The notes below the pieces were generated by a model that was not told the DNA's origin, searched no databases, and saw only the letters and a program-made list of their open reading frames with translations. A stretch of DNA of 51,222 nt, from positions 1 through 51,222 of the forward strand of contig JAILAT010000050.1 in the NCBI GenBank assembly GCA_024681475.1, in the 5' to 3' direction. The DNA comes from Bacteroidales bacterium. Its GTDB lineage: Bacteria > Bacteroidota > Bacteroidia > Bacteroidales > P3. How positions within the stretch are numbered: the stretch's first letter is position 1; the number at the start of each line of letters is the position of its first letter. Below, piece by piece: positions 7,921-16,816 of this stretch. The position numbers and the translations under genes were made by a program.

Positions 7921-8772
7921 CTATTTGTCTTTCCACCAGTTATTGTCCTTGTCTATGGCATTGCGGACGGAGTCCCATTGGGGAGTACCGTAAGTACAGT
8001 AGGCAAAATCATGAAGCAGCGCCCAACCGAATTGAGCATACTCACTGTCGGGAGAGAATTCCGCGCAACCGATGTCCAGCCTCGAAGAGTTGGGTATGCG
8101 GAAATGTCCCCAGTTGCATGTCTCGCTACGCTTCTTGTCATACGCGAGCCAGACACCTTCGTATTGGTTGTTCTCAAATCCGTCAGCATAGTCGATGCCA
8201 TCCGTGTCGTAATAGAGCTGGCCACCGCGTTTCAAATAAGTGAACGTTGCCTTGCCCGAGAGCATACCGCTTCCATTCGCGGCACTGTCCTCGTAAAAAC
8301 TGTAGTGGCCATATATCCATCCCGATTCCTGTATACCCAGCAAATCGTAATACGATGCCTCATATTCCCCTATCTCAATTGGCGCCACCGAGTCAAGGAT
8401 GATGGTTCCAGCGAACGAGCGTATGGTGTCCATGTAACGCGTCCGACCTGTCACACCATACACATACGCATCGCTCTTGTATACTGTGTCGAAGTGGATA
8501 TAGAAACGCTGGTAGTTCTCCCCTCTGTAGCCATAGGCAGACCACGTCACAGGACATTCCTCCCATCCGCATGGGGTGTCCGTGGAATCATAAGCTACGA
8601 TGAAGACCGTCAGCGGATTGATGACAGAGGCGGAGATGTCCTGACTCTTCAGGTACTCGAACGTCGACGCCCCCTTGTTCTTAGTACTGCACGACACTGC
8701 CGTCAACAGCATCGCCGCCAATATGACGTATACCACTGGTTTGAATCTATTAATATTCCTTATATTATTCAT
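7921..8772 (-). CDS. Lipoprotein of unknown function
   Basis: A 283-aa protein with a signal sequence and a lipobox ending AVSC near residue 28, so it is probably anchored in a membrane facing the periplasm or cell surface. The mature part is rich in Tyr, Asp and Gly with strand-like alternation and no enzymatic motif that I can recognise. The start overlaps the 3' end of the upstream YD-repeat gene by 8 nt, and the stop lies 2 nt before the four-helix-bundle ATG, so the three are tightly coupled. Likely part of the same secreted module as the VWA and YD-repeat proteins. No family assigned. Confidence 0.72.
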   Translation of the reverse strand: MNNIRNINRFKPVVYVILAAMLLTAVSCSTKNKGASTFEYLKSQDISASVINPLTVFIVAYDSTDTPCGWEECPVTWSAYGYRGENYQRFYIHFDTVYKSDAYVYGVTGRTRYMDTIRSFAGTIILDSVAPIEIGEYEASYYDLLGIQESGWIYGHYSFYEDSAANGSGMLSGKATFTYLKRGGQLYYDTDGIDYADGFENNQYEGVWLAYDKKRSETCNWGHFRIPNSSRLDIGCAEFSPDSEYAQFGWALLHDFAYCTYGTPQWDSVRNAIDKDNNWWKDK

Positions 8773-9532
8773 AATATATTATCTTGCGTCTCGAAAAAGC
8801 CTTTACGCCATCGGATGCTATGATGGTGCGAGTCAGCCAGTTGCCATGTTCATCAATGTAATCGTAAACATACTCATCGCGGAAATGGACGGTGCCTGTA
8901 TTCAAGTCATCAGCAACAAGGTCTCCGTTTTGATTGTAATACATGCAATATTTGTAGTCGAGATCAATGGTGCTGTCTTGCTGTCCATTAACGTTATAAT
9001 ACACATAAAGCCCACTAGCTGAGTTGCCCTTCTGCTTTATCTCCCCGTTGGGCCAGTATTGGTAATACTCGATTTGACCATTGGTTCTCACCTCTGCCGG
9101 ACGCCCCTGCCTGTCATATCGCAGCACAGTCATCGTATCACCATAATCAGAGTAGTCTTCAACAAATTTCCGAACAATTGATACCAGCCGTCCATCGGAG
9201 GCATAGTGATAGGTGTCTGTGTAGGGCTCACCAGCAGGGTACGTCTCGCTAACCAAGCGGCCCATAGCGTCATACGTGTAGTACACATCCTCATCACGTC
9301 CGTCTTGAGACATATCCAATCTATACTGCAATCGTCCCGCCGGGTCGAAGACTTCAACAATAGAACCTCCGATGACATAGCCGTCATCTGTCTCGTAATA
9401 ATATGCCGACTGTACGATATGCACCGGTCCTTTCAGGCCATGGTTGCGGCATGTAGGAACAACAATGGTCTGCGCAGCAGCCGTTAGTGCCACCGTGCAG
9501 AGTAGTATCGTTGTAAGCAATGCCTTTTTCAT
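8765..9532 (-). CDS. Secreted YD-repeat-like protein, paralogue B
   Basis: The first 20 residues are a Sec signal peptide ending AAAQ. The mature protein carries degenerate Rhs/YD repeats: YTYDAMGRLVSE, YASDGRLVS, RYDRQGRPAE, and YVYDYIDEHGNW near the C-terminus, finishing RRKIIYYE. YD repeats form beta-strand coils or shells that bind carbohydrate or encapsulate partners, but here there are only a few, so a short beta-structure is likelier. It has exactly the same length (255 aa) and C-terminal signature as the gene just upstream (9536-10303), pointing to tandem duplication followed by divergence. It lies 3 nt after that gene and overlaps the lipoprotein gene by 8 nt. Confidence 0.75.
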   Translation of the reverse strand: MKKALLTTILLCTVALTAAAQTIVVPTCRNHGLKGPVHIVQSAYYYETDDGYVIGGSIVEVFDPAGRLQYRLDMSQDGRDEDVYYTYDAMGRLVSETYPAGEPYTDTYHYASDGRLVSIVRKFVEDYSDYGDTMTVLRYDRQGRPAEVRTNGQIEYYQYWPNGEIKQKGNSASGLYVYYNVNGQQDSTIDLDYKYCMYYNQNGDLVADDLNTGTVHFRDEYVYDYIDEHGNWLTRTIIASDGVKAFSRRKIIYYE

Positions 9533-9535
9533 AAT

Positions 9536-10303
9536 CTATTCGTAATATAGTATTTTTCTAATCACCTTCAGTGCTCCGCCCCAGTATTCTTCTGTCCAGT
9601 TGCCGTGGCTGTCGTAGGTATAAGAGAATGTTTGCTTATATCCTTTTCCGCAATTGGATGCCTTATTGCAGATTACGACCATTTTGACCACATCACCCTG
9701 TTCGTTGTAGGTGTAGCGAATGACCGACTTACCGTCGGTTTCTTTCGCCAGACGGCCTTTGGCGTCGTATTCAAATTGCTTATACCTGTATTTGCTTCTG
9801 ATAGATTTGATTTTGCCGTCGTCGTACCATTCATACTTCTCTTCATCGTCAAAAGCTACGGGGCGGCCGTGGTCATCGGTGACAATGGTATTCGCACCGA
9901 GAAGAGCTCCTCCGTATTTACGTACCAGGCGCTCCAGGCGGTTGTCAGCATCATAGTAATAATAGAGTTGATCACCGCAGTCGCCATCGTTCAACACCGA
10001 GTCCAGCTTGTCGCTCCAGTAATAGTGGTTATAGCATAGCTGATCCACATTGGACACATACTCCGTGAGCAGCTTTCCGTCAGGGGCAAAAGTACGGAAC
10101 AGATAGTCGGTGTCCTGCAATTCGGGGTCGTTCCGCATCATGATATCATATTCCCGCACCTCTTTCACATGGCCTTTGTAGTTCGACGCATCGTCGTTGG
10201 GCAAAAACCACGGCATCTCTTGCGCCACAGTCCCATAGCAGCCCATCAAGGCCACAAAAAAAAGGAGGTATCTTAACGTCTTGCTTTTCATCTCGTTCAT
10301 CAT
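9536..10303 (-). CDS. Secreted YD-repeat-like protein, paralogue A
   Basis: The N-terminus is a signal peptide (core YLLFFVALMGCYGTVAQ). Repeats of YD type follow: YYYYDADNRLERLV, FEYDAKGRLAKE, YTYNEQGDVVKM, SYTYDSHGNWTEE, then the closing RKILYYE, which is shared with the neighbouring paralogue. The start codon overlaps the VWA stop by 4 nt (ATGA), so translation is probably coupled. It may be periplasmic or outer-membrane associated. No toxin or protease domain characteristic of large Rhs proteins is present, so this is not an Rhs toxin. The function is unknown; the shared operon with a VWA protein suggests a role in surface or envelope assembly, by inference only. Confidence 0.75.
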   Translation of the reverse strand: MMNEMKSKTLRYLLFFVALMGCYGTVAQEMPWFLPNDDASNYKGHVKEVREYDIMMRNDPELQDTDYLFRTFAPDGKLLTEYVSNVDQLCYNHYYWSDKLDSVLNDGDCGDQLYYYYDADNRLERLVRKYGGALLGANTIVTDDHGRPVAFDDEEKYEWYDDGKIKSIRSKYRYKQFEYDAKGRLAKETDGKSVIRYTYNEQGDVVKMVVICNKASNCGKGYKQTFSYTYDSHGNWTEEYWGGALKVIRKILYYE

Positions 10304-11685
10304 GGATTATTCGAATCGACATTGGTTGTCTGTCCCGACTCGATCTGGAAGCGGATGGTCCGCACCTTGCTGTAGGCGATGGAGTTTTGTGGCTTGAGCA
10401 CCATTTGGTATTCGCCAGGCATCAGGGTCAGCCGTTCGTTCACCTTGTTGGGGTTGAGGTCGCAAACATAGCTCAACACGCCCTCTTTGAGCGCAAATAT
10501 CATGCCCGACGCCACCTCTTTGGGTTTGGTGATGTTGGCCAAGCCTGGCGTGGGGACGCGCAGGTCGGTGGCCGACGAATTGGCCACAGCCACCCCTTCG
10601 AGACGCAACACAGGCATGCAGAGCACCTCCAAATCGTAGAGACCCGCCAGATAGGTGTGTGCCTCGTTGAGATACTGCGTGTTGAGTATCTCCTTCTTGC
10701 CATGCTGGCGCACCAGCACGGGGTAGTTGGGCACCTGATAGGTGGTGCGCTTGCCGTCGTTGCGGAGACGCAACGTGCCCTGCTCCAGGGTGACATTCAA
10801 CCGGTTGACGCGTCCAGCCTTGAATTGTTGGCGTGCCAGATGTGTCTCGGGCATGGTGAAGAGCACGATGTCGTAGGCCACCAAGGGGTCGATGACCATC
10901 GTGTCGGGTGTGAACTTGCTGTCGATACTGTATAGCGTGGTGTACTTCACCACACCCGTCTGGCTGTCGTAGAAAGCCACGGGAATCTCTGTCTCGTAGA
11001 GATGATTGGTCTCGTCGCTGACACAGAGCACCACTTGCGACTCCTCTTCCGAGAGGCGGAAAATGTTGTAGAGCGTCTCGGTGTACTGCTCCTCGTTGGG
11101 CACATGGGTGAACTTGCCGGCACAGTCGAGGCTGTGCTGGAAATTCGACTTATTGCCTATACCCAGTATGAAGGTTTGCACGATGACACCGCTCATCTGC
11201 ACCTGCCGTGCCACGTCGCAGATGTTGCCGTCGCAGTCGTCCATACCATCGGTGATAATCAGGATAATATTGCGCGATGCCCCCGTAGCGGGAAAATCGT
11301 TGAGCGAGCTGGAGAGGGCGCTGCTGATGGTGCAGTCGCCATTGGGCACCAATGTCTTTATCTTGCTCTGGATCTTGTAGTTGTTATCGGCCTCGAAAGG
11401 CACCTCCAAGCGTGTGCCGAAAGCGTTCTTGTTGAGGTGCCCGAAGACTCGCAACGCCACCTCGATGTCGTTCTGGTTGGCCACACTGTCGAGGAACTTG
11501 AGGAGCACAGTCTGTGTCACCTTGATTTTGGCATCGCTCTGCCAGCGGTCCCACATGCTGTTGGAGCAATCGAGGATGATGAGCACGCGGGTCTTGTCGT
11601 TGGCCACCACGGAGCCCTTCATGCCCTGCGCCGAGGCACACAGCACCATCACGAGGAACGATAACAATACAACTAGTCTTCTCAT
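10300..11685 (-). CDS. Secreted von Willebrand factor A domain protein
   Basis: The ATG at 11685 begins a clear signal peptide (MRRLVVLLSFLVMVLCASAQ); an upstream in-frame extension would run over the hairpin and the transketolase end and is not credible. Residues 30-210 form a VWA domain with the MIDAS motif DCSNS (LIILDCSNSMWD), ISSALSSSL and IILIITDGMDDC, so it should bind a divalent metal and a partner protein. Residues 210-461 are strand-rich and lack a recognisable motif. It is 461 aa. It leads an overlapping gene run with two YD-repeat proteins and a lipoprotein. Partner and process are unknown; VWA proteins of this type often act in envelope or secreted complexes. Confidence 0.82.
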   Translation of the reverse strand: MRRLVVLLSFLVMVLCASAQGMKGSVVANDKTRVLIILDCSNSMWDRWQSDAKIKVTQTVLLKFLDSVANQNDIEVALRVFGHLNKNAFGTRLEVPFEADNNYKIQSKIKTLVPNGDCTISSALSSSLNDFPATGASRNIILIITDGMDDCDGNICDVARQVQMSGVIVQTFILGIGNKSNFQHSLDCAGKFTHVPNEEQYTETLYNIFRLSEEESQVVLCVSDETNHLYETEIPVAFYDSQTGVVKYTTLYSIDSKFTPDTMVIDPLVAYDIVLFTMPETHLARQQFKAGRVNRLNVTLEQGTLRLRNDGKRTTYQVPNYPVLVRQHGKKEILNTQYLNEAHTYLAGLYDLEVLCMPVLRLEGVAVANSSATDLRVPTPGLANITKPKEVASGMIFALKEGVLSYVCDLNPNKVNERLTLMPGEYQMVLKPQNSIAYSKVRTIRFQIESGQTTNVDSNNP

Positions 11686-11703
11686 TGTCTGCGATTTAAT
11701 AAT

Positions 11704-11737
11704 CCTCTCCAGACGGCCGCATGGCCGTCTGGAGAGG
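11704..11737 (-). terminator. 15-bp hairpin between transketolase N-half and VWA gene
   Basis: CCTCTCCAGACGGCC at 11704-11718 pairs perfectly with 11723-11737 around a GCAT loop. It begins 22 nt after the transketolase N-half stop and 19 nt before the VWA start. On the minus strand an AT-rich ATTATTAAAT follows. It probably ends or attenuates transketolase transcription. Confidence 0.6.
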
Positions 11738-11758
11738 GTTGTAACAGGGTGACGCCTA

Positions 11759-12610
11759 TCAATAGTCGCCCAACTCAGTAGCGGGCAACTGTGCCAGCGC
11801 CTTCTCGAGGTCCTCAGCGCTGAGGACACTGCCGTGGTACTTGTTGGTATCCTGCATGAAGTCAACGCCATAGCCCATTTTGGTCTGCAGCAGCACCACT
11901 ACCGGATGGCCCTGGCCTGTGAGACTCTTGGCGCGGGCCATGCCGTCGAGCACCTGCTGCATATCGTTGCCGTTCTCGATGACCACTACCGTCCACATGA
12001 AAGCCTCGAACTTGGCACGCAAGTCGCCGAGATCCATCACCTGTGTGGTGGAGCCGTCAATCTGCTGGTGGTTGTAGTCGACGGTGGCGATGTAGTTGTC
12101 CACGCCCTTGGCGCCGGCAAACATGGCGGCCTCCCAGATCTGGCCTTCCTGCAACTCGCCGTCGCCGTGGAGGGTGTAAACCAAGTGGTTGTCGCCCGTC
12201 ATCTTCTTGCCCAGCGCGGCGCCGATACCCACGCTCATGCCTTGGCCCAGCGAGCCGCTGGCCATGCGGATGCCCGGCAGGTTGTGTTCCGTCGAGGGGT
12301 GTCCCTGCAGACGTGTGCCGAAACGACGGAAAGTAGCCAACTCGGCCACGGGGAAAAATCCACGGCGAGCCATCGTGCTGTAAATCACCGGCGTGATATG
12401 TCCTTGCGAGACAAAGAGCATATCCTGCCCGTCACCCCCCATCGTGAAGGTTGCGGGGTCGTGGTCCATAATATTGAATTGCATTGCCGTCATCCAGTCG
12501 GCGCAGCCCATAGAGCCGCCCGGGTGTCCACTTTTGGCAGCGGTGGTCATGCGGAGAATATCTCTGCGTATCTGTCTGGCAATGGTTTGAAGTTCTTGCG
12601 TTGTTTTCAT
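11759..12610 (-). CDS. Transketolase N-terminal half
   Basis: A 283-aa thiamine-diphosphate-binding half of a split transketolase. Seen: SGHPGGSMGCADW with the conserved His near the N-terminus, the GDGELQEGQIWEAAMFAG motif that starts the GDG-N thiamine/magnesium-binding fold, the matching Asn in TVDYNHQQIDG, and KMGYGVDFM near the end. It needs the C-half (5799-7034) for an active site, which forms at the interface. The two halves of such enzymes normally sit next to each other; here about 4.7 kb of unrelated genes intervene and a hairpin follows the stop. A small lipoprotein gene lies 40 nt upstream on the same strand. Cytoplasmic, pentose phosphate pathway. Confidence 0.92.
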   Translation of the reverse strand: MKTTQELQTIARQIRRDILRMTTAAKSGHPGGSMGCADWMTAMQFNIMDHDPATFTMGGDGQDMLFVSQGHITPVIYSTMARRGFFPVAELATFRRFGTRLQGHPSTEHNLPGIRMASGSLGQGMSVGIGAALGKKMTGDNHLVYTLHGDGELQEGQIWEAAMFAGAKGVDNYIATVDYNHQQIDGSTTQVMDLGDLRAKFEAFMWTVVVIENGNDMQQVLDGMARAKSLTGQGHPVVVLLQTKMGYGVDFMQDTNKYHGSVLSAEDLEKALAQLPATELGDY

Positions 12611-12650
12611 TTATATTTTTGTTTTGTAATTGATTATCCTTTTTGTTTTG

Positions 12651-13085
12651 TCAGAGCGTGAAGACATACTGACGGCCGTTCTGGTCGGTGCCGAAGAGTT
12701 CGCCGCCGTGGCGTGTGACGGTGATACTGAGGCTGTTCTCCTCCTCGTCGTGTATGGTTCCACGACCCGTGTTGCCATTCATGGTCACATGGCCCCACAC
12801 CTTGCCATTGGCGCCATAGGTGGAGATATACAGCGTCTCCTTGCGGCCTGAGGGAGCAGATGCGTTGCTGGTTTTGGCCGGAACAGGAGGTTCGGTCACG
12901 ACAGGCGATTCGGGATCCGGTTCGGGTTCCGCGACGACATCGGCAACGGGCTGCACAGGCTCAAAAAGCGACGAATCGACCGCCTCGGATTCGTGATTGC
13001 CATCGGCGGCCTGCCGGCACGAGAGGGTCATGGACAGCGGAAACGCTATCATAATGAGAGCAAAAAGTCGTGTTTTTTGTTTCAT
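12651..13085 (-). CDS. Small lipoprotein with Pro/Glu linker
   Basis: From the ATG at 13085 the 144-aa product has a signal peptide with lipobox TLSC around residue 23. A long Pro-Glu-Val-rich tether (residues 38-75) is followed by a compact C-terminal domain of about 65 residues with strand pattern ETLYISTYGANGKVWG and LSITVTRHGGELFG. An upstream in-frame ATG at 13109 would bury the signal peptide and is rejected. It precedes the transketolase N-half by 40 nt, possibly co-transcribed. The tether suggests a domain held away from the membrane. No known family recognised. Confidence 0.7.
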   Translation of the reverse strand: MKQKTRLFALIMIAFPLSMTLSCRQAADGNHESEAVDSSLFEPVQPVADVVAEPEPDPESPVVTEPPVPAKTSNASAPSGRKETLYISTYGANGKVWGHVTMNGNTGRGTIHDEEENSLSITVTRHGGELFGTDQNGRQYVFTL

Positions 13086-13106
13086 GGCATACATAATTAA
13101 CGTGGA

Positions 13107-13114
13107 CAAAAATA
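13107..13114 (-). promoter_or_regulatory. -7 promoter box for lipoprotein/transketolase N-half
   Basis: On the minus strand TATTTTTG matches TAnnTTTG, 21 nt upstream of the lipoprotein ATG at 13085. It is divergent from the yidC promoter in the same 172-nt gap. No TTTG element at the ideal spacing was found. Confidence 0.5.
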
Positions 13115-13185
13115 CGAAGATTTTTGCAAATGGGGGCCATTTTCAAAAAAAATATTTTTATTTAGTATAGAATAAAAATAAAGTG

Positions 13186-13193
13186 TATCTTTG
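13186..13193 (+). promoter_or_regulatory. -7 promoter box for yidC
   Basis: TATCTTTG matches the Bacteroidota -7 consensus, 64 nt upstream of the yidC ATG. It is preceded by a very AT-rich stretch (13141-13180). The -33 element is not clear. Confidence 0.55.
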
Positions 13194-13257
13194 CAGTTTA
13201 ATTCGCAACAAGCGAAAGAATACAGAACTAACGGATTATTAAATTAATAAGACCTTT

Positions 13258-15267
13258 ATGAATAAAAAAACAATAATAGGCTTGGTGCTGATTTTCGGCA
13301 TTTTCGTGCTCTACATGATATGGATGTTCGACCCTGAGCAGGCGCATCAGCAGCATATTCAAGACTCGCTGTACCAAGATTCGCTGTACCGTGTCGAGCA
13401 GGCAGAGCAGCAACGCCAAAACGAGCAGAAACGTCTGGACTCGCTGAAAGCCATGAATGTCGACGTCGACACGTCGAACACACCGACGATACAGAAGCAT
13501 TCGCCAGCCCAGAAAGACTCATTGGGAACGATGGCCTGCAACCTCGACAACCCTGTGGTGAACATCACTGTGCAGAACGGAGTGTCGGAAACGCGCTTCT
13601 CCTCGAAAGGTGCATCCATTCAAGAGGTCATCCTGAACGACTACGTCACCTTCGACAGTCTGCCGCTGCGCGTAGTGACGCCGTCGGAGGACAACCTGAA
13701 TCTGCTCTTCGTCCTGGGCGAGAAGAAAGTATACTCCCGTCAGGTGACCTTTGTGCCCTTCATCAACGATGAGCCTGTGGCCGAAGACCGTCTGCTGGAG
13801 GTGGCCGAGGATGACTCGCTGACCATCGCTTTCCGCGCCTTCGTCGCCGACAACGACAGTGCCGCCATCGACCCCGACCATTATCTGGAATTCCGCTACG
13901 TGGTGCACAGCAACAGCTACGAGACCGACTTCGACATTGAGTTCCACAACATTGCGCAACAAGTGGGTGCTTCGAGCCTAGAGCTGACCTGGAGCAACAA
14001 CATACCCCGTCAGGAGAAGAACGACAAGAGCCGCGCCAATGCCCGCAACCTGCGCAACGCCAACCCCGAGCGTTTCTTCACCTCGATGTACTACAAGACG
14101 CAGGCCGACAGGCCTCACAACCTGAAGGACGGCAACGACTCCGACAAGCAGCTCACGGTGCCTGTGGAATGGATTGCCTACAAGCAGCAGTTCTTCTGCT
14201 CGGCACTGATGTCGGACAGCGCTTTCAGCAAGGCCGACAACATGCAGCAGTCGTTCAAGGACACCAGCATGCTGTGCCACATGAGTTCCAGACTGGGCAT
14301 CGATTACTACGCCGGCAACAACGAGAGCGTCACCGTGAGCATGCGTTTCTTCCACGGCCCCAACCGCTACCGCACGCTGCGCCAGATGGGTCACGGCATG
14401 GATCGTCTCCTTCCTCTGGGCTGGGGATTCTTCCTCACACAGTGGACCAGCCGATTCCTCATCATCCCGCTGTTCAACTTCCTTTCGAAATTCATCAGCA
14501 ACTACGGTATCATTATCATCGTGCTGACACTGATATTCAAGATAATACTGCTGCCGTTGACCTATCCGTCGTACAAGACCAGCGCCGTGATGCGTCACCT
14601 GCGTCCCGAGATGGATGCCATCAGCAAGAAATACCCCGACCAGGACCAGATGATGCAGAAGCAGCAGGCCATGTCGGCGTTGCAGAAGAAAGCAGGCATC
14701 AACCCCTTGGCGGGCTGCTTGCCGGCACTGATACAGTTCCCCATCCTGTGGGCCATGTTCCGGTTCTTCCCGGCCTCCATCGAGCTGCGCCAGGAGGCGT
14801 TCCTCTGGTGCGACGACCTTTCGAGCTACGACAGCATCCTGAGCCTCGGCAACAACGGCATTCCCGGCTACGGCAACCATGTGAGCCTGTTCTGCCTCAT
14901 CATGTTCGCCGTGCAGATGTTCTACACCTGGTGGACCATGCGCCAGCAACAGGCTCAGGCCCAGATGCCCGGCATGAAGCTGATGATGTACATGATGCCC
15001 GTCATGATGCTCTTCTTCCTGAACAACCAGTCGGCCGCCCTGAACATCTACTACTGCGTGAACCTGCTGTTCACCATGCTGATTATGTGGGGCATCCGCA
15101 TCTTCGTCACCGAGAAACGTGTGCGCAAGACCATGGAGAAGAACAGCGCCAAGATGATGAAGAAAGGCAACAAACAGAAGAAATCGAAATTCCAACAGCG
15201 TCTGGAAGAGATGCAGAAAATGGCCGACCAGATGCAAAAACAACAGCAGTCACAACGCAAACACTAA
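13258..15267 (+). CDS. yidC: Membrane protein insertase YidC
   Basis: A 669-aa YidC/Oxa1 insertase that inserts and folds inner-membrane proteins with or without SecYEG. One N-terminal transmembrane segment (residues 5-22) is followed by a charged linker with an EQ-rich helix and a large periplasmic beta domain (about residues 100-360). The conserved core follows: GWGFFLTQWTSRFLIIPLFNF, IIIIVLTLIFKIILLPLTYPSY, INPLAGCLPALIQFPILWAMF, and the last two segments near MKLMMYMMPVMMLFFLN and INIYY-like ALNIYYCVNLLF. The C-tail is basic and Gln/Met-rich (KKGNKQKKSKFQQRLEE), as expected for ribosome contact. Length and order are normal for Bacteroidota. It starts a plus-strand run with nhaD 49 nt downstream. 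Confidence 0.96.
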   Translation: MNKKTIIGLVLIFGIFVLYMIWMFDPEQAHQQHIQDSLYQDSLYRVEQAEQQRQNEQKRLDSLKAMNVDVDTSNTPTIQKHSPAQKDSLGTMACNLDNPVVNITVQNGVSETRFSSKGASIQEVILNDYVTFDSLPLRVVTPSEDNLNLLFVLGEKKVYSRQVTFVPFINDEPVAEDRLLEVAEDDSLTIAFRAFVADNDSAAIDPDHYLEFRYVVHSNSYETDFDIEFHNIAQQVGASSLELTWSNNIPRQEKNDKSRANARNLRNANPERFFTSMYYKTQADRPHNLKDGNDSDKQLTVPVEWIAYKQQFFCSALMSDSAFSKADNMQQSFKDTSMLCHMSSRLGIDYYAGNNESVTVSMRFFHGPNRYRTLRQMGHGMDRLLPLGWGFFLTQWTSRFLIIPLFNFLSKFISNYGIIIIVLTLIFKIILLPLTYPSYKTSAVMRHLRPEMDAISKKYPDQDQMMQKQQAMSALQKKAGINPLAGCLPALIQFPILWAMFRFFPASIELRQEAFLWCDDLSSYDSILSLGNNGIPGYGNHVSLFCLIMFAVQMFYTWWTMRQQQAQAQMPGMKLMMYMMPVMMLFFLNNQSAALNIYYCVNLLFTMLIMWGIRIFVTEKRVRKTMEKNSAKMMKKGNKQKKSKFQQRLEEMQKMADQMQKQQQSQRKH

Positions 15268-15316
15268 GTGCCTGCCATAAAATTATAGATAACAACAACT
15301 AAAAATAAAAAAAGAA

Positions 15317-16744
15317 ATGGTAGTAACACTGATTACCGTATTTATCCTCGGATACATCGTCATCGCTTGCGAGCATCCGCTGAAAATCAACAAGAGCGCC
15401 ACGGCGTTGCTGCTGGGCACCTTGACCTGGGTCATCTACGCCGTCTTCAACGCCATGTCGGGCAACTTTGCCGAGATTGACGCCTACCAGGACTTCCTGA
15501 CCCACAATCCCTTGGAGGCCGCCAAAGAGCCGCTGGTGTCGTTTCGCGACTTTGTAGGTGAAAATCTGGTGATGAACCTTGGCGAGACTGCCGAAATCGT
15601 CTTCTTCCTCTTGGGCGCCATGACCATCGTGACGCTGATAGAAGACTATCAGGGTTTCCGCATCATCACCGACAAAATCAAGACTACCAACAAGAAACGC
15701 CTGCTGTGGATACTCAGCATCCTGACCTTCTTCCTGTCGGCGCTGCTGGACAACATGACGACAGCCATCGTGATGTGCGCACTGCTCAGCAAGCTGATTG
15801 CCGACAAGAAAGAGCGTTGGCTCTATGCCGGCATGGTCATTCTGGCCGCCAACGCTGGCGGCGCATGGAGCCCCATCGGCGACGTGACGACCATCATGCT
15901 GTGGATCGGCAAGCAGGTCACTTCGGTGAACATCATAGTGAAGACCTTCTTCGCCAGTCTGGCATGCATGATAGTACCTGTGGTGATTGCCGGCATGTCG
16001 CTGAAGGGCGACATCCAGCGCCCCGCCGAAGACAAGGACGAGAACCAGATACCGCTGCGTTTCCGCAAGCTGATGCTCATCATGGGCATCTGTGGCCTCA
16101 TCTTTGTTCCTATCTTCAAGACTTTCACGCATCTGCCGCCGTATCTGGGCATGCTCTTCAGCTTGGCCGTGCTGTGGATGACGTCTGAAATCATACACCG
16201 CAAATATCCCGACCATAAGCTGCCCACAGCAGTGTCGACACTGGAGCACGTGGACGTGCCTACAATCCTCTTCTTCTTGGGTATCCTGATGACTGTTTCG
16301 TGCCTGAAAGTGGCCGGCATTCTTGGCGGACTGGCCTCAGGCCTGGACAATGCCTTCGGCGACATGAGCATAGGTCAAGAACCCATTGGATTCTTCATCA
16401 TTGACTTGATTATCGGTATGTTGTCATCGGTTATCGACAATGTGCCGCTGGTAGCCGCCGCCATGGGCATGTACCCCATTGAGGGCGACGTTGTAACCTA
16501 CGCACAGAACGATCCCTTCTGGGAGTTCCTGGCCTACTGCGCCGGTACGGGCGGATCGCTGCTCATCATCGGCAGTGCCGCCGGTGTGGCCGTCATGGGC
16601 ATGGAAAAGATAGACTTCATCTGGTATCTCAAGCGCATCACACTGCTGGCTTTTGCAGGCTATCTGGTCGGAGCACTGGTGTTCATTGGCATGGATGTGC
16701 TGTTGTTCGAAGAGGTGGACTGGCTGCGCAACCTCAACATCTAG
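15317..16744 (+). CDS. nhaD: Sodium/proton antiporter NhaD
   Basis: A 475-aa polytopic inner-membrane protein of the ion-transporter superfamily, NhaD type, expelling sodium in exchange for protons. Features: N-terminal VIACEHPLKINKSATALLLG, the two pseudo-symmetric motifs LLDNMTTAIVM (about residue 142) and VIDNVPLVAAAMGMY (about residue 375) with the conserved Asn/Asp that line the ion site, NAGGAWSPIGDVTTIMLW, and the C-terminal GTGGSLLIIGSAAGVA. Around eleven to thirteen hydrophobic segments are present. Full length. It follows yidC and probably shares its transcript, though the 49-nt spacer could carry its own start. Confidence 0.93.
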   Translation: MVVTLITVFILGYIVIACEHPLKINKSATALLLGTLTWVIYAVFNAMSGNFAEIDAYQDFLTHNPLEAAKEPLVSFRDFVGENLVMNLGETAEIVFFLLGAMTIVTLIEDYQGFRIITDKIKTTNKKRLLWILSILTFFLSALLDNMTTAIVMCALLSKLIADKKERWLYAGMVILAANAGGAWSPIGDVTTIMLWIGKQVTSVNIIVKTFFASLACMIVPVVIAGMSLKGDIQRPAEDKDENQIPLRFRKLMLIMGICGLIFVPIFKTFTHLPPYLGMLFSLAVLWMTSEIIHRKYPDHKLPTAVSTLEHVDVPTILFFLGILMTVSCLKVAGILGGLASGLDNAFGDMSIGQEPIGFFIIDLIIGMLSSVIDNVPLVAAAMGMYPIEGDVVTYAQNDPFWEFLAYCAGTGGSLLIIGSAAGVAVMGMEKIDFIWYLKRITLLAFAGYLVGALVFIGMDVLLFEEVDWLRNLNI

Positions 16745-16816
16745 AACCAAAAGATATGCTGAAACCTGCACAGTAGACGCTAAAACTGACAGCAATACAA
16801 CTACAAAAAGTCTGAT

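Noticed and set aside
8765..10303. Rhs toxin or polymorphic toxin pair
   Set aside because: YD-type repeats are few, the proteins are only 255 aa, and there is no toxin domain or immunity gene.
11685..11871. N-terminal extension of the VWA gene to 11871
   Set aside because: Would run through the hairpin and the transketolase end and put 62 low-complexity residues before the signal peptide.
13978..15243. Long minus-strand frame opposite yidC
   Set aside because: His/Gln/Val-rich antisense shadow of yidC; no domain and no promoter.
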